DNA from: Notolepis coatsorum
Lineage: Eukaryota; Chordata; Actinopteri; Aulopiformes; Paralepididae
Length of the DNA stretch: 64,000 nucleotides
Reading direction: 5' to 3'
Assembly: GCA_963971535.1 (NCBI GenBank)
Contig: OZ020599.1
Span: 94,115,897-94,179,896 of the forward strand
Under the pieces are notes generated by a model. That model ran no database searches. It was not told the origin of the DNA and saw nothing but the letters and a program-made list of their open reading frames with translations. This document shows, in pieces, positions 14,201 through 25,960 of this stretch; the stretch's first letter is position 1, and each line of letters opens with the position of its first letter. The position numbers and the translations under genes were made by a program.

Positions 14201-14400
14201 ATGTAATGTAATGGTTTCCTTAAGGGGTTTACGTTCATAAAAGGCTTGTGACATTGTTTTGTCATACGTCGCATGAGGGGGCAAAACGACACTTAGAATA
14301 TTTATTTAATGTTTTATGTGTGGTGATAACATTATAGTGGATTTCAAAACAAAGGTCCCATAGACTTGAGAGATATTCTGGGCCCATATAGACGGATAGT
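11201..14400. other. Unique intergenic block with poly-G tracts
   Basis: No gene recognised. GC-rich unique segments at 11470-11710 and 12130-12900 and an AT-rich one at 13545-13700 look like candidate conserved non-coding DNA. Poly-G runs occur at about 11819, 11943, 12932 and 13496. A 16-bp perfect palindrome AAAACACATGTGTTTT is at 13056-13071. Confidence 0.3.
13252..13271 (+). repeat. Poly-G tract (20 G)
   Basis: Twenty consecutive G, preceded by a pyrimidine tract and GCAGGA at 13230-13250. It could form a G-quadruplex. The exact length is uncertain because homopolymers are error-prone. Confidence 0.8.
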
Positions 14401-14810
14401 TAATTAATTAATAAAATCTTTATTTCATCTCGTTAGATCATTGAAGGCATGCAAGCCCTCATTTACAGTGATGTCGAGAGTACACTATACAATAGATATA
14501 CAATAAATGCAAAGGGAAAGGAAATAAAATAATCAATTAATTAAACGACTGGACTGGTTGGTGATTAAGGCTTTAAACTGACCAGTGGATACCAGTGTAT
14601 TGAGTTTTAATGTGCATTGTAGAATGTTCCACATGTCAAGGGCACAGAAGCTAAAAGCAGATTTCCCAAGTTCAGTGCAAACTCTGGGGGGCTGAAGTGT
14701 GAGCCAATCATTGGAGCGAGTAAGGTCCAGAGGTCCACTCTAATAATGAAGTGATATAAGGTGGATGATCTCCAACAATGGGTTTATATATATATCTTTT
14801 ATTTTTAAGT
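14401..14810 (-). mobile_element. LINE 3' UTR fragment (probable)
   Basis: Read on the minus strand it ends in an AT-rich ATTAATTAA tail after a segment resembling the 3' UTR of fish L2-like elements (plus-strand TGTTCCACATGTCAAGGGCA, then AAAGCAGATTTCCCAAGTTC). There is no coding part, so it is 5'-truncated. Confidence 0.5.
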
Positions 14811-16941
14811 TAAAGGACATGTAATTGATCACTATACCCACCCCACACACACACACACAAATATACCCCCTCTATATTGTGAAGAATTACGAGGTGTTGT
14901 GTATGTGAGCTGCAGTCATATTGTGCAGAGGAATTGAATGGGGAAGCAGTTCATTGTTATTTGAAAAAACTTCCAGAGGACTTTTACTTTGAAATCCACC
15001 ATGTAATCATACCATAATACGTTGTACATACATTTCACATTAATGTGTAATGAAGGTGTTGCTCATTCATGCTTGTGTCATGTTAATGTGCCATGTAGAC
15101 TCCTCGCAACGTGTCACCATACGTGCTAATGTTCAGTAAAAAATACTGCGTATTCTAATAATTCCTTATGTTATGCCCGGCCCCCTTGTAGCCTAGACTA
15201 CTTATCCTTATGATGTAATAGGCCTAATAACTGATATAAATATATTGTTCCACTTGTGTTGTGCAGCTACAGTACAGTAAATCACATCATAAAACATGAT
15301 CTCAAATCAAGCAATAGATCACACAACATACAAATCACAACACAAAGGAGGACTGTAGTAATGGTGGTACTTCATGATATATAGTATGTGTACAGGCACT
15401 CCTCTCTGTTTATCTTTAGTATTGGCCATAATAACGACAACAATCCACACTATTGTAATCCCCGTCAAACACTATACATCACCGCGGCATCAGTTGTCCC
15501 CATTTAGCTGTTGCTCACTTCCTAGTTTCACTTAGTAGTTTGTAGGACAAAAGCATGAATGTTTGATGCCGAGTGAATAATTCAACACCTGTGTATTCCT
15601 CTGTGTGGTTCACTACCGGCTCCCCATCCAGTCACTCCGAGACGTCTTTTGTGGATGAAGAGCCCTTCAGCCCTAAATGACACTTGGTCAAATAGCACTT
15701 AAGTACCTACTCAATATTTTAAAAGGGCCATACAAGGAAGGCGGTGGAATGGTCTGGGCCGCGCGGCACGGCAGCAGCAGCAGCAGCAGCAGCACAGGTG
15801 GCCTGGGGTCTCTGGAGCAACAGCCTGTTCCTGCATCATGTGTTTGTTTTTGTACTTCTCTTACCAATACAGCGCTCTCTGTGAACGTATTAGGAACATG
15901 GACGTGAATAGACATTCCGAACGCATTATGGTTTTCGAATAGCGGTGGGGAACGCGTTCGTTCGACACACACACGCACACAAAAAGAGAAGGCGACGCAC
16001 GTCCGTCCGTCCAATCGCATTCGGGTGCCGAACTGATGGAAATGTCAAATGTGTAGAAGTCAGGAACTCAGTTTTGATATATGAGACAGTTTATCGCCGC
16101 CTTTTGTGATGTTTTATTCAAACCTACACAGTAGACTGGTGTCGTGTGCAAAAAAAGTCAGTTGCATAAGTAATATTATTTACCATTTGAGGTTAGCAAT
16201 AACATTGCATTTTTCATTTTATATATATATATATATATATTATAATTTTTTTATTATGACAAATGTATGTTATTAGTTCCATAAATAATTAGTCAAATTC
16301 ACCAATGTTGTTTTTTTCTTGGTAACTATCCCCAGTCGGGTGTCGAAGTGGCCATTGAAGGAGCGTTGACGAACGTTCTGTTGATGAGAAAATTAACTTA
16401 TGTACACTTCATTATAAACCCGGCAGACCTCAAGGACCCAGACTTTTATGAAGCCAGGACCAGATGTCATCCAGCCACAGCCCCAATTAATCTCCGGGCC
16501 TTGTAACACGCCCCAAGAAACAAACAAAAAAACAAAAACCTGATTGGGTTGTGTAGGACAGAGATGGTGAGTGGGAATCGAGGGTGAGAGATACTATCCA
16601 GGGAGCAGCCGGCCCTGGCGAGCCTGTGGAGGGAGAGATAAGAGAGGGGGGGGCGTCCGTGGCGAAGCCTGGGTCTCGGAGAGGAGGCTGAGGTTATTCA
16701 TTGCTCTGTCGTGGAGGCTTGAGAAGATTACCCAGAGCCTGGCTGGCACTGATACAAGGGGGACAGGCAGAGGGGCCCCCGCTCTCACCCCTTTGTTCCC
16801 TATCCATCTGCTTGAATCTCACAATGGCTCGTCGGGACCAAGCAGGGTGGAGGGGCGGGGCTCGCAGAGAGGGAGGGGGGGGGGGGGGGGGTGAACCTGC
16901 AAGACACTGGGACCTAATGGAAGGCATGGGTAGGGAGAGTG

Positions 16942-16944
<3 letters not shown>
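14811..16944. other. Intergenic, mostly unique
   Basis: Contains (TA)n at 16221-16240, a short (CAG)n at 15772-15795 and poly-G at about 16868. The segments at 15600-16020 and 16410-16510 look unique and could be conserved non-coding sequence. No host exon was recognised. Confidence 0.3.

Positions 16945-16981
<37 letters not shown>
16945..16981. repeat. (GA)n microsatellite
   Basis: Pure GA dinucleotide run. Confidence 0.9.
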
Positions 16982-16983
<2 letters not shown>

Positions 16984-18357
16984 TAGCCTACCAGGACAGA
17001 GAATGAGTAGCAGCATCGCTTGTTGAGATTGAATGAATGGTGCTGCAGCTGACGAGCTCTGACAGACTACATTGGGAAGGGCCAGGGGGAGGCTGGTATT
17101 CACATTGTTATTTTCCGGGGGAAGGTAATGGGCTGGCAGCTCCTCTTCACTCTAAATAATCAGTACTTCTGTTAGACTCAGACACCACTTCAAACCATGA
17201 TAAATAAACCACTCCAGAGCCCTCGCAGGCCGAGGGGGACGGCGCTTGTCTCTAAATGCCTTGACCGCCGTATTTATCTTGTTGAGGAATGATCACATGA
17301 TGGAGGGTGCCTTCCTCCATTACGTAGGCAATTATAGGCATTTTCACGGGGGGGGGGCATTGGTGCGAGCTTGACTTGTACTGTACTTTTTACAGTAACC
17401 ACATTGACGGTGGTGAGGGATAGTTATTTTATGATTCCCATAAGGATGTGCGTGTGTGTGTGTGGGGTATTGATGGTGAAATAGATAAGATTTATTCACA
17501 TTGTGTTCTGCGGGCGCCTGGAAATGTGCGTGCACTCTGTGCACATATTTATGAATGTGTGTTAAAGTGTCATTGTGTAAGTGTTATGTATGTGTGTGTG
17601 TTTATTATCATTACTCTCTCACAGCCCTTTGGAACTTTAACATAATTATTTCTAAGGGTATAATAACTCACCATAAGCTGTCGGTGTAATTGATGATTCA
17701 CTCACTGCATACATTTCAGAGAGAGAGAGAGAGAGAGCCGGGGCCGCGCTGTGAGGCGTTCGCTCGCGGGAAAAAAGGAGGGCAGATTCTTATTCAAAGT
17801 GCAAACAGGTTCTATATCTGGAAGTAATGCATGATTCACGGACCCGTTATTCCCCTCTCCGACTCGTTCAGACTCCAGGTTTCGTGCGCCCCCCCGCCCA
17901 CGTCGTGCCTCAGGTCCAAATCTGGGAACCGCTTCTGCAGTTGAATCTAATTTTACGGCGCAATAATCATAAATCTGCTTGTTTTATTTCATACGGAATC
18001 ACCGCCCGTGTTGCCGTTTTTTTTAACGCAGGAGGCGTTATATACATGTATTATATATATATATACAGTATTTGAGAATGTTTTTCTTGTGCGTCCCATC
18101 AAACCAGGGTACGTGTCCTATACCCCTTCTGAAAGATTGTGACATTAGGGTCAACCCATCTTTTGATTGTCCTCAGTGTAACTAGTTCATGTGTGACTGT
18201 ATGAATAGCCTGAGGTTATTACCGTACATTGCTGAATATGAATAGCAGACCAATTACTTTGGCCCAGATGGAGCTGTGTTCTCCTTGGAGAGTGGCCTAT
18301 ACTTGCCTATAACACTCACGCGCATGTGCACCCACACAAACACATGCACGCACGTGT

Positions 18358-18406
<49 letters not shown>

Positions 18407-19017
18407 GTGAGTCTCGAGGTCTAGCACTCTCTCAGTAGTGAATAGGTATTGAGGGGATATGAAGAGGGCTAATGAGGTACAGAAATATGAATTTCTGATA
18501 TTATGCAGTGACAGCGTTGTGAGACGTCCTCCTCTTTGCCGCGTGTGTCTCCAAGACACAATGATTCACCAATTTCAACAATGTTTTGATTGCCGGGCTA
18601 ATGGCTCAGCAGTGGCGAATGAAAACACACAGTGACATTTTCCCTCCTTAAAATATATCCCAGCGAATCCTCCGAGGGGACGAGTCGTGTTGATTTTAAA
18701 CTGACCAAGAATTGACTGAAATCCCTGGCTGTCCCAGAGGAGCTTTCAGAGGGACGTTCCCAGAAGACATGCTGCCTCCAAACCAAGCCAGTGTGTCTGG
18801 CGCTGAGACGTACAGTGGACATGTGGCCAATCTCCCATCATCTGTTCTGCTATTCACGGCCCAGTAGCCTGTCATTCATTTTACCTCTCAGGAGCTAGGA
18901 TGACACTTGTTTGAATTCTCAATCTCAAGATGTCATCCAGCTTAGGGTCATCTCAAGCTTGTGGGTGTTGTGTGTGGGTGTGGGGGTGGGGGTGTGTAAA
19001 GGGTGCATTTATATAGC
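16982..19017. other. Unique intergenic block, candidate conserved non-coding DNA
   Basis: Stretches 17110-17340, 17740-18010 and 18460-18900 are unique and carry TAAT/ATAAA-type motifs and CpG-rich patches. (GA)n is at 17720-17735 and (CA)n at 18361-18404. No coding frame resembles a known family. Confidence 0.3.
18361..18404. repeat. (CA)n microsatellite
   Basis: Uninterrupted CA repeat of 22 units. Confidence 0.95.
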
Positions 19018-19157
19018 AGCACTGATATAAAGTGTTTGGTCAGTAACATGGGTCTCCCTCCACTCTGCAGTGAATAGAAAATAAATGTTCTGGTATCCCT
19101 TCCCACTTTATCCAATCAGGAGAGAGAACCCTAGATATTTTTTACTTATTTCAAGAA
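19018..19157. mobile_element. Partial foldback MITE (family of 3438-3956)
   Basis: Shares GTTTGGTCAGTAACATGGGT and CCCACTTTATCCAATCAGGA with the complete element and continues into its centre (TACTTATTTCAAGAA). It is the inverted equivalent of about 3728-3900. It is cut off directly at the SINE at 19158. Confidence 0.75.
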
Positions 19158-19435
19158 TAAATGGTAAATAAAATGGTAAATGGTGCATTTACTGTATATG
19201 GCAGCTTTTATCCAAAGCGCTTTACAATTTGTTCCTCACACTTTACCCATTCACTCCTCACCCATTCACACACCGACGGCAGAGGCAACCGTGCAAGGAG
19301 CCAATCTGCTCATCGGGAGCAGTTAGGGGTTAAGTGTCTTGCTCAAGGACACATTGACGCGCTGCCCGGGAGGAGCGGGAATCAAACCGGGAACCTCCAG
19401 ATTACCAGACGACTGCTGTACCTGCTGTAGTCACT
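19158..19435 (-). mobile_element. tRNA-derived SINE, head lost
   Basis: On the minus strand the body contains GGTTTGATTCCCGCTCCTCC (B-box region) and CTTGAGCAAGACACTTAACC, and ends AAAGCGCTTTGGATAAAAGC. The plus strand reads TTTATCCAAAGCGCTTTACA. The same SINE is present in full at 51911-52182. The end carrying the A box abuts the (GT)n tract and appears replaced or degraded. Confidence 0.75.
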
Positions 19436-20234
<799 letters not shown>

Positions 20235-20750
20235 GTTGAGGCCTTGAGTGTTTGTGTAGTTCTCTTCCCTCCAGTATGGCTGCCTGTAACCATTGGTAAC
20301 CGCTTTCAAAAAAGAAAATGCCTAATTTATGTGCAGTGGTAGAGTAGGTAAGACACTGGAAAAGCGTGGTATTACTGCTCTACTGGCACTTGTTTACTTT
20401 TTTTATATATTGATATATTGATATATTTCTCATATATCAACATGTTGTTTTGCACATAGCAACCGTTGTCTCTTCCATTGCCATGTACAAAACAACAGTT
20501 GCTATGTTACAGGCAGCCATGTTGGAAGACAGAGAACTACACAAGGCCTCTATAGCGGCTTTTCATGGAATGTTTTTGCCATTTGCCCTCCGTGTTGGAA
20601 GAAACAGCAGTTGCTAGAGAATTTTTTTATAATATCATGTCTTATTATTATGTACAAAGGTCACAGTGGAACAGTAATATTGTGCTTTCCCCATGTTTTA
20701 CCTACTCTTACCACTGCACAGACACTTTTGAAAGTTTAACCACTTGGATT
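20235..20750. repeat. Complex foldback with overlapping inverted repeats
   Basis: One pair is 20235-20295 versus 20508-20557 (TGTGTAGTTCTCT versus AGAGAACTACACA; ATGGCTGCCTGTAAC versus GTTACAGGCAGCCAT). A second pair is about 20333-20390 versus 20655-20715 (GCAGTGGTAGAGTAGGTAA versus TTACCTACTCTTACCACTGC). The two have different centres, so the structure is an imperfect nested palindrome, likely a foldback transposon or two interleaved ones. Confidence 0.6.
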
Positions 20751-21101
20751 AAACCGGAGGTGTCATCCTGGACTCAGATTTGAACTTCAGCGCCCATTTA
20801 AACAAAGTGACCAAAATAGCTTTCTTTCATCTCAGTAACATTGTACATGGTAAACATACAGGGTAACATTATACACGGTACATTATACATGGTAACATTT
20901 ATGTTGGGGCTAATGGACTGTAAAGCTGACAGGACCGTTCTTATTGGTTTGAGATGATTTTTGTTGTACCATACGTTGCTATGGGGTGCCCCATTTATTT
21001 TGATCCTCTTTTTGGTTAATACAACACTTTGAATTTAACACTGTTCCAGTACTCTCATTCTTTATAGCTGAACAGGTTTGTTTATTATTTCAAGCTTGTT
21101 A
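20751..21101. other. Intergenic; possibly older LINE sequence
   Basis: Low-complexity CAT/GTAACAT repetition at 20840-20890. The right end runs into the LINE fragment at 21102. Confidence 0.3.
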
Positions 21102-21378
21102 CAGCATATGTCCCTTGAGATAAGAAGACGGAGGTTAAGATGGCTCGGCCATGTATTGAGGATGCCCAATGAAAGGTTACCCAAAGTTGCCTTGAGATGG
21201 ACCCCAGTTGGGAAGAGAGAGGGGTAGACCAAAGAACACCTGGCGAAGAACAGTGATGATGGAGCTGAAGGAGATGGGTCTTTCCTGGGACGAAGCGCAG
21301 GCCAAAGCACGAGACAGGATTCAGTGGCAGTGTATGATTGCGGCCTTATGCCCCAACCGGGACGAAGAGGATAAGTAA
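21102..21378 (+). pseudogene. C-terminal tail of a LINE reverse transcriptase
   Basis: Translates as RRRLRWLGHVLRMPNERLPK, then a one-base frame slip near 21224, then NTWRRTVMMELKEMGLSWDE and a terminal ALCPNRDEEDK ending at the TAA at 21376-21378. The block RWLGHVLRM...RGRP...TWRRTV followed by a WxxxxAALCP-type end is the C-terminal region of many LINE polymerases. The catalytic domain is missing. The neighbouring LINE begins ten bases after the stop codon, so this element's 3' end was the landing site. Confidence 0.7.
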
Positions 21379-21387
21379 AGTAAGTAA

Positions 21388-23373
21388 GGCCTGAATGAGA
21401 CTCCATGGATAACTTCAGACCTCATCAGCACCTTCAGGCAGAGAGATAAGGCATGGGCCACATATCATAGGACTAAGGATCATGCAAACTGGGAAACATA
21501 CAGACAGCTTAGAAATAAAAGTAAAATATTGACTCGGAATGCAAAATCAAATTATTATAAAGAATCTCTCAACTCTGATTTTAAAAACACTAAACAATTT
21601 TGGAAAAAAATTAAAACTATAACTAATTCATCTGATAAAAATATTCAATGTAATCAATTAAAAGTTAATAACACCATATTGCATAATCCTCTTCTTGTAG
21701 CTCAAGCCTTTAACCAACACTTCTCTTCAGTCTGTACTCCCACAATACCGGATCCTTATGTCATCTGTAACAATGCACCACCTTGCAACAGCTCCTTCTC
21801 GTTCACGAAAATCTCACCTATTGATGTTCTGAATGCCATAAAAGACCTCAAAGTGTGTAGTGGCCCAGGCCTAGATGGTTTAGAAAGCAAATTTCTTAAA
21901 CTTGCTCCACACATTTTGATGTACCCCCTATGTGATCTCTATAATCTGTCTTTATTATCACATGAAATACCATCTATCTGGAAGCACTCAAAAATCACTC
22001 CTCTCCACAAAGCAGGCAATGTACTAGATCCCAATAATTACAGACCAATAGCAATTATCTGTTCTATAGCAAAAGTCTTTGAAAAGTTAATTTATAAACA
22101 ACTGTCTAATTATCTCAGCAACAACAATATTTTATCACCTTCACAATCTGGTTTTCGCTCCAATCATTCCACAACTACTACTTTATTAAAACTCACTAAT
22201 GATATATTTTCTTCATCTGGTAATGGTAATCTCACTGGTGCAATATTTATTGATTTAACAAAAGCCTTTGATTTGGTCAACCATTATCTCCTATTGGACA
22301 AACTGTACGCTATTGGCCTCTCACGCAATGCCCTGCTTTGGTTTAATTCATATCTGCACAACAGAAAACAATGTGTTGCTATACAGGATGGTAGATCTGA
22401 ATTGGCAGTACAGGAATGTGGGGTGCCACAAGGCTCAACATTAGGCCCGCTCTTGTTTTCAATATTTATTAATGATCTCCCCTCAATTTTCACAGGTTGT
22501 AATACTCAACTCTATGCCGACGACACAGTGATATATACATCTCAAATTACCTTACCTCAAATTCAGTTAACACTGCAATCAAATTTCAATAAACTCGAAT
22601 CATGGCTCTCGGCTAATAAACTTTTAATCAACAAAACTAAAACTAATACTATGCTCTTTGGGACCACCCGTAATCTTGCATCCAAAACCATTAATCAACC
22701 ATTTAATATCACTTGTCTGGACGGTACACAACTGCATAGAGTTGATCACATTAAATACCTTGGTCTATGGCTTGATTCAGAACTCTCATATAAATATCAC
22801 ATAGATAATATTGTTAGAAAAGTCAACTTTAGTGCTGGTGTTCTCTACCGCAACAGAAAATGTTTCACACTCCCTGTCAGAAAGAAACTGGTTCAGCAAC
22901 TAATTTTACCCATCATGGATTACGCTGACGTAGTTTACCAAACTGCATCTAAAACCAACCTTCTTCCACTAAACACACTATTCAACCGTCTATGCAGATT
23001 TGCTCTTGGCTGCCCATATTTGACACACCACTGCACCATGTATGAAAATCTTAATTTGCCAGCTCCCACAGTAAGACGACAGCAGCACTGGTTACAGTTC
23101 ATTTTTAAATGTATTCACTTCAATTATCCGCAATATCTCAAACAGTATATGGACCCTTTCACCTCTATACATCAACTAAGACACTGTGCACAGCTATTTT
23201 TTAAAGTTCCAACAAATGTTACTACCTCAGTTGGCAAAAAAGCATTCATGTTCAAAGGTCCATCTGACTGGAATAATCTCCCAGTTCATATTCGAGCTAT
23301 AACATCATCACAACTGTTTAAAACTGTGCTGTCCTCTCACCTTGAGATTACTTGTTCATGTTTCCACCAATAA
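21388..23373 (+). CDS. LINE reverse transcriptase, N-terminally truncated
   Basis: The open frame is 662 codons including the stop. It has no credible initiator and simply opens after a TAA at 21385-21387, with NETPWIT...RQRDKAW...WETYRQLRNK, the linker that follows the endonuclease in this LINE group. Reverse-transcriptase blocks follow in order: SGPGLDGLESKFLK, then ITPLHKAGNVLDPNNYRP, FIDLTKAFD (first catalytic Asp codon at 22252), CGVPQGSTLGPLLF and YADD (22513-22524), then the thumb/C-terminal region ending ITSSQLFKTVLSSHLE. All catalytic residues are present. The missing endonuclease means it cannot retrotranspose alone. The family is jockey superfamily; the exact clade (L2, Rex1 or other) cannot be fixed by eye. 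Confidence 0.9.
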   Translation, partial: GLNETPWITSDLISTFRQRDKAWATYHRTKDHANWETYRQLRNKSKILTRNAKSNYYKESLNSDFKNTKQFWKKIKTITNSSDKNIQCNQLKVNNTILHNPLLVAQAFNQHFSSVCTPTIPDPYVICNNAPPCNSSFSFTKISPIDVLNAIKDLKVCSGPGLDGLESKFLKLAPHILMYPLCDLYNLSLLSHEIPSIWKHSKITPLHKAGNVLDPNNYRPIAIICSIAKVFEKLIYKQLSNYLSNNNILSPSQSGFRSNHSTTTTLLKLTNDIFSSSGNGNLTGAIFIDLTKAFDLVNHYLLLDKLYAIGLSRNALLWFNSYLHNRKQCVAIQDGRSELAVQECGVPQGSTLGPLLFSIFINDLPSIFTGCNTQLYADDTVIYTSQITLPQIQLTLQSNFNKLESWLSANKLLINKTKTNTMLFGTTRNLASKTINQPFNITCLDGTQLHRVDHIKYLGLWLDSELSYKYHIDNIVRKVNFSAGVLYRNRKCFTLPVRKKLVQQLILPIMDYADVVYQTASKTNLLPLNTLFNRLCRFALGCPYLTHHCTMYENLNLPAPTVRRQQHWLQFIFKCIHFNYPQYLKQYMDPFTSIHQLRHCAQLFFKVPTNVTTSVGKKAFMFKGPSDWNNLPVHIRAITSSQLFKTVLSSHLEITCSCFHQ

Positions 23374-23572
23374 TAGTATAACAGATCTTTGAAGCAATCA
23401 CTTGAATATGTGCTCTGTGTGTTGTTGTTTGGTTGTCTTATGTTCCTCTTGTTTGATGTTGTTTGAACCTGTTTATTATTAATTCTATCTTGTTTTGTGT
23501 TTGGTTTTTGTTTGCTTCTTTGTTTTGTTATGTTTAATACATAATAATGTATGTATTCTGTAAGCTGTGGAC

Positions 23573-23605
23573 CCCCTTGAAAACGAGATGGTTCATCTCA
23601 AGGGG
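23573..23605 (+). other. LINE 3' UTR hairpin
   Basis: CCCCTTGA at 23573 pairs with TCAAGGGG at 23598, and GAGAT pairs with ATCTC inside it. LINE polymerases commonly recognise a 3' stem-loop in their own RNA, so this is a plausible recognition element. Confidence 0.5.
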
Positions 23606-23751
23606 TAATTCCAAATAAAGAATTTCAATATATATATATACATTATCAGCCAAAATGCGCATAGCAGATTATCTGTACATTGACCGAGTGGAATCCCGTT
23701 CACATTACTGGATTTGTTTATTGATGGAGCTTTGAAAGCTACATGGGTACA

Positions 23752-23951
23752 NNNNNNNNNNNNNNNNNNNNNNNNNNNNNNNNNNNNNNNNNNNNNNNNN
23801 NNNNNNNNNNNNNNNNNNNNNNNNNNNNNNNNNNNNNNNNNNNNNNNNNNNNNNNNNNNNNNNNNNNNNNNNNNNNNNNNNNNNNNNNNNNNNNNNNNNN
23901 NNNNNNNNNNNNNNNNNNNNNNNNNNNNNNNNNNNNNNNNNNNNNNNNNNN
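23752..23951. other. Assembly gap (200 N)
   Basis: Exactly 200 unknown bases. Any frame called across it is meaningless. Confidence 1.
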
Positions 23952-24454
23952 GTCTTGCTCCGATGATGTTGGGTAACCTGGCGTAAAATCCTCTCTTGGC
24001 CTCCTGTTATTGATATATGGATATTGTATGTAGTTGGGGGGGTTGGGGAAATTAGACATCCAACACTGCGTTTTGCTCCACGCTACAATTTGGGTCTCAA
24101 ATTGCGGTACAAATCAAGGAGAATGTGTCTTGGGTAGCGAACTCTACTTAATATTATTATGTTCTCTCTCTGCAAATAGACATGCCCTATATCTCTGAAA
24201 ACATCTGAGCGCACACCGCGAGAAGTATTCCTATAATAACGCTATGAACCAGGCTGAATTAATTCGGAAATACCTATTCCACATGCTATTTACGGTTTGA
24301 CAATAATTACACTAATGTCGCTATTTTACAATGAACTATAGTGAATTACGGGTCATACAAAACACGTCATTGTTGAAACTAATGCATGAAACTAATGAAA
24401 GCATAATGCCATCCGTCTGCAGTCTTCATATTCTACCGCTGGGCGCCAGGTACG
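23952..24454. other. Intergenic after gap, possibly part of a DNA transposon
   Basis: AT-rich sequence with no recognised gene. It may belong to the element that ends near 24593, but its other end is not visible (gap at 23752-23951). Confidence 0.25.
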
Positions 24455-24593
24455 CATGGTCAGAGATGTGCGTATATATACGCACAAAGTCAAGCACACA
24501 TTCAAATTCCCACACTTTGCTTAGAAATGATCGTACGCACGGGTTACGCACATATCTGTGCGTACGCACCATTGATAAATGAGGGCCCTGGTC
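24455..24593. mobile_element. Terminal part of a MITE/DNA transposon
   Basis: Imperfect inverted motifs GCGTATATATACGCAC, CGTACGCACGGGTTACGCAC and GTGCGTACGCACC lead to ATTGATAAATGAGGGCCC. These TGCGTACGCA-rich ends followed by TTTATCAA are common in fish Harbinger-like MITEs. The family call is tentative. Confidence 0.4.
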
Positions 24594-25800
24594 ACTCCAG
24601 ACAGCCAACTGCTTAGCCGACTTCCCCTTGGGAAGTGGCTTCTTCTTCGGCTCCCACACCATCTCGGGGCAAAGGATAGATGCCATCGGACTATCAAGCC
24701 GTGGCACCCCCTCCTTTAACCCCTGGACCAAGCCCGCCACCCGCGTGAAAGGCACGTAGGTGGGGGTGAGGCCGATGATGCAGGGGATTACCTGTCCCCG
24801 TGACACGTAGGCCTCCATTGAAGGGAAGAACGGGCAGACAACGCTTGCCTCCCTCACAGGACGGCATTGCCAGAGATGACCTATCATGTCATCGGGAACA
24901 GGTGCCGGCAGTGGCGTCGGCAGCGGCACCCCGTTAGCACGCCGTTATGAGCTCGGGGAACAAAGCATGCAACTTTCTTTGCGTACTTTCTTCCGCTTCG
25001 CTCGCATCCCTCGTGTTTGAGAGGCTACACTCACTGTCTCGGTAAGATAGGTGGGAGCCAACGTCCAGTGCGGATGATAGCAGGGCATCTCGTCTCGGAG
25101 GTGGTGACTCGAACCCAGTCTCGGAGTACGAGGCTCCCCAGGGAAACACAGCATCCTCTGCCACTCCCCGAGGGGTAGAATGCTCTGTCTCTGCTGGGGC
25201 GTCGATGGAGAGGCGACAAAGGAATCCTCGCTTGGAGCCGGCCCGACACAGCCGCTAAACTCTCCGGCCCTGCCGCTCAACGCCGTATGACGAGAACGAG
25301 CCGAGGCGAAGAGCTTGCATCGCAAATCACCATCCACCAGAGGGAGGGTGGGACCAGAGCCGGAACTCGGCCATCTCACAGGAGATGGGAGCTCGACGGC
25401 CCCTCTGCGACGCGCACTCTCCTCCGGGCGCCGCTGAGGCGCACCTGCCTGCCACAACCGTGGAGCCAGGAACGCCCCATGATGCACGGAGGAAGCCGCG
25501 ACTGTTGAGCGCTGGTGGAGGTCAGAACGATAGTCGTCTAAACCCTCCGGTGGTGAAGACATTATATCTTTCTTTTCTCGAATATTAGCGAGAGAGAGAA
25601 AATTAAAAACACTGTCAGCACAGCTCCTTAACTAACACTAACCACTACAGCACTGATCTGAAGAGGTGCACTACAGAACATACTTCCAGGTGGTGAAAGT
25701 AGGGAAGGAGCTGGTAGTATGACCATGACCCCGCTTATATGTGAGCGGATGTGGGCGTGGTCAGGCAGGTGTAGGTGCGGGCACGTGGTTGAAAGTTTTC
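24594..25800 (-). mobile_element. Retroelement-like fossil, 5' part (LTR/DIRS kin, tentative)
   Basis: A GC-rich block on the minus strand with two unassigned coding-like stretches at about 25562-24945 and 24929-24600. They are preceded by a leader with a TATA-like ATATAAGCGG at about 25735. The proteins match no family I recognise; the layout (promoter-like leader, basic proline/arginine-rich first product) resembles the gag end of a retroelement. It appears truncated at 24593 by the neighbouring DNA element and looks broken. A non-TE origin cannot be excluded. Confidence 0.3.
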
Positions 25801-25960
25801 ATGATGGCATATGATTAAAGGGACAGTTCCAATAGAGCAGAGCGTAAAGCCATATGAAATATAACTGTGTAAGACCCAGGCCTAGAACTGCGCCTTGAGA
25901 GAGGGAACTGCACCCTGAGAGGGAGGTTTGCCCTGAGTGGGAGGTTCGAAGGGTCAAAGT
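25801..25960. other. Intergenic, short internal repeats
   Basis: Contains repeats of a GAGAGGGA/CCCTGAG motif (25893-25950). No gene. Confidence 0.4.

Larger units (their letters stand above)
21388..23642 (+). mobile_element. 5'-truncated jockey/L2-type LINE (copy A)
   Basis: A single insertion with a long reverse-transcriptase frame (21388-23373), a 3' UTR (23374-23630) and a (TA)n tail. Endonuclease and any ORF1 are absent, so it is dead on arrival by 5' truncation, as is usual for target-primed reverse transcription. The 3' UTR ends with a hairpin (23573-23605) and an AATAAAGAATTTCA signal. Confidence 0.85.

Noticed and set aside
15772-15795. Polyglutamine-coding CAG run
   Set aside because: Only about eight units, and no supporting coding frame around it.
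23714-24059. Frames crossing the N block
   Set aside because: The frame is mostly unknown bases.
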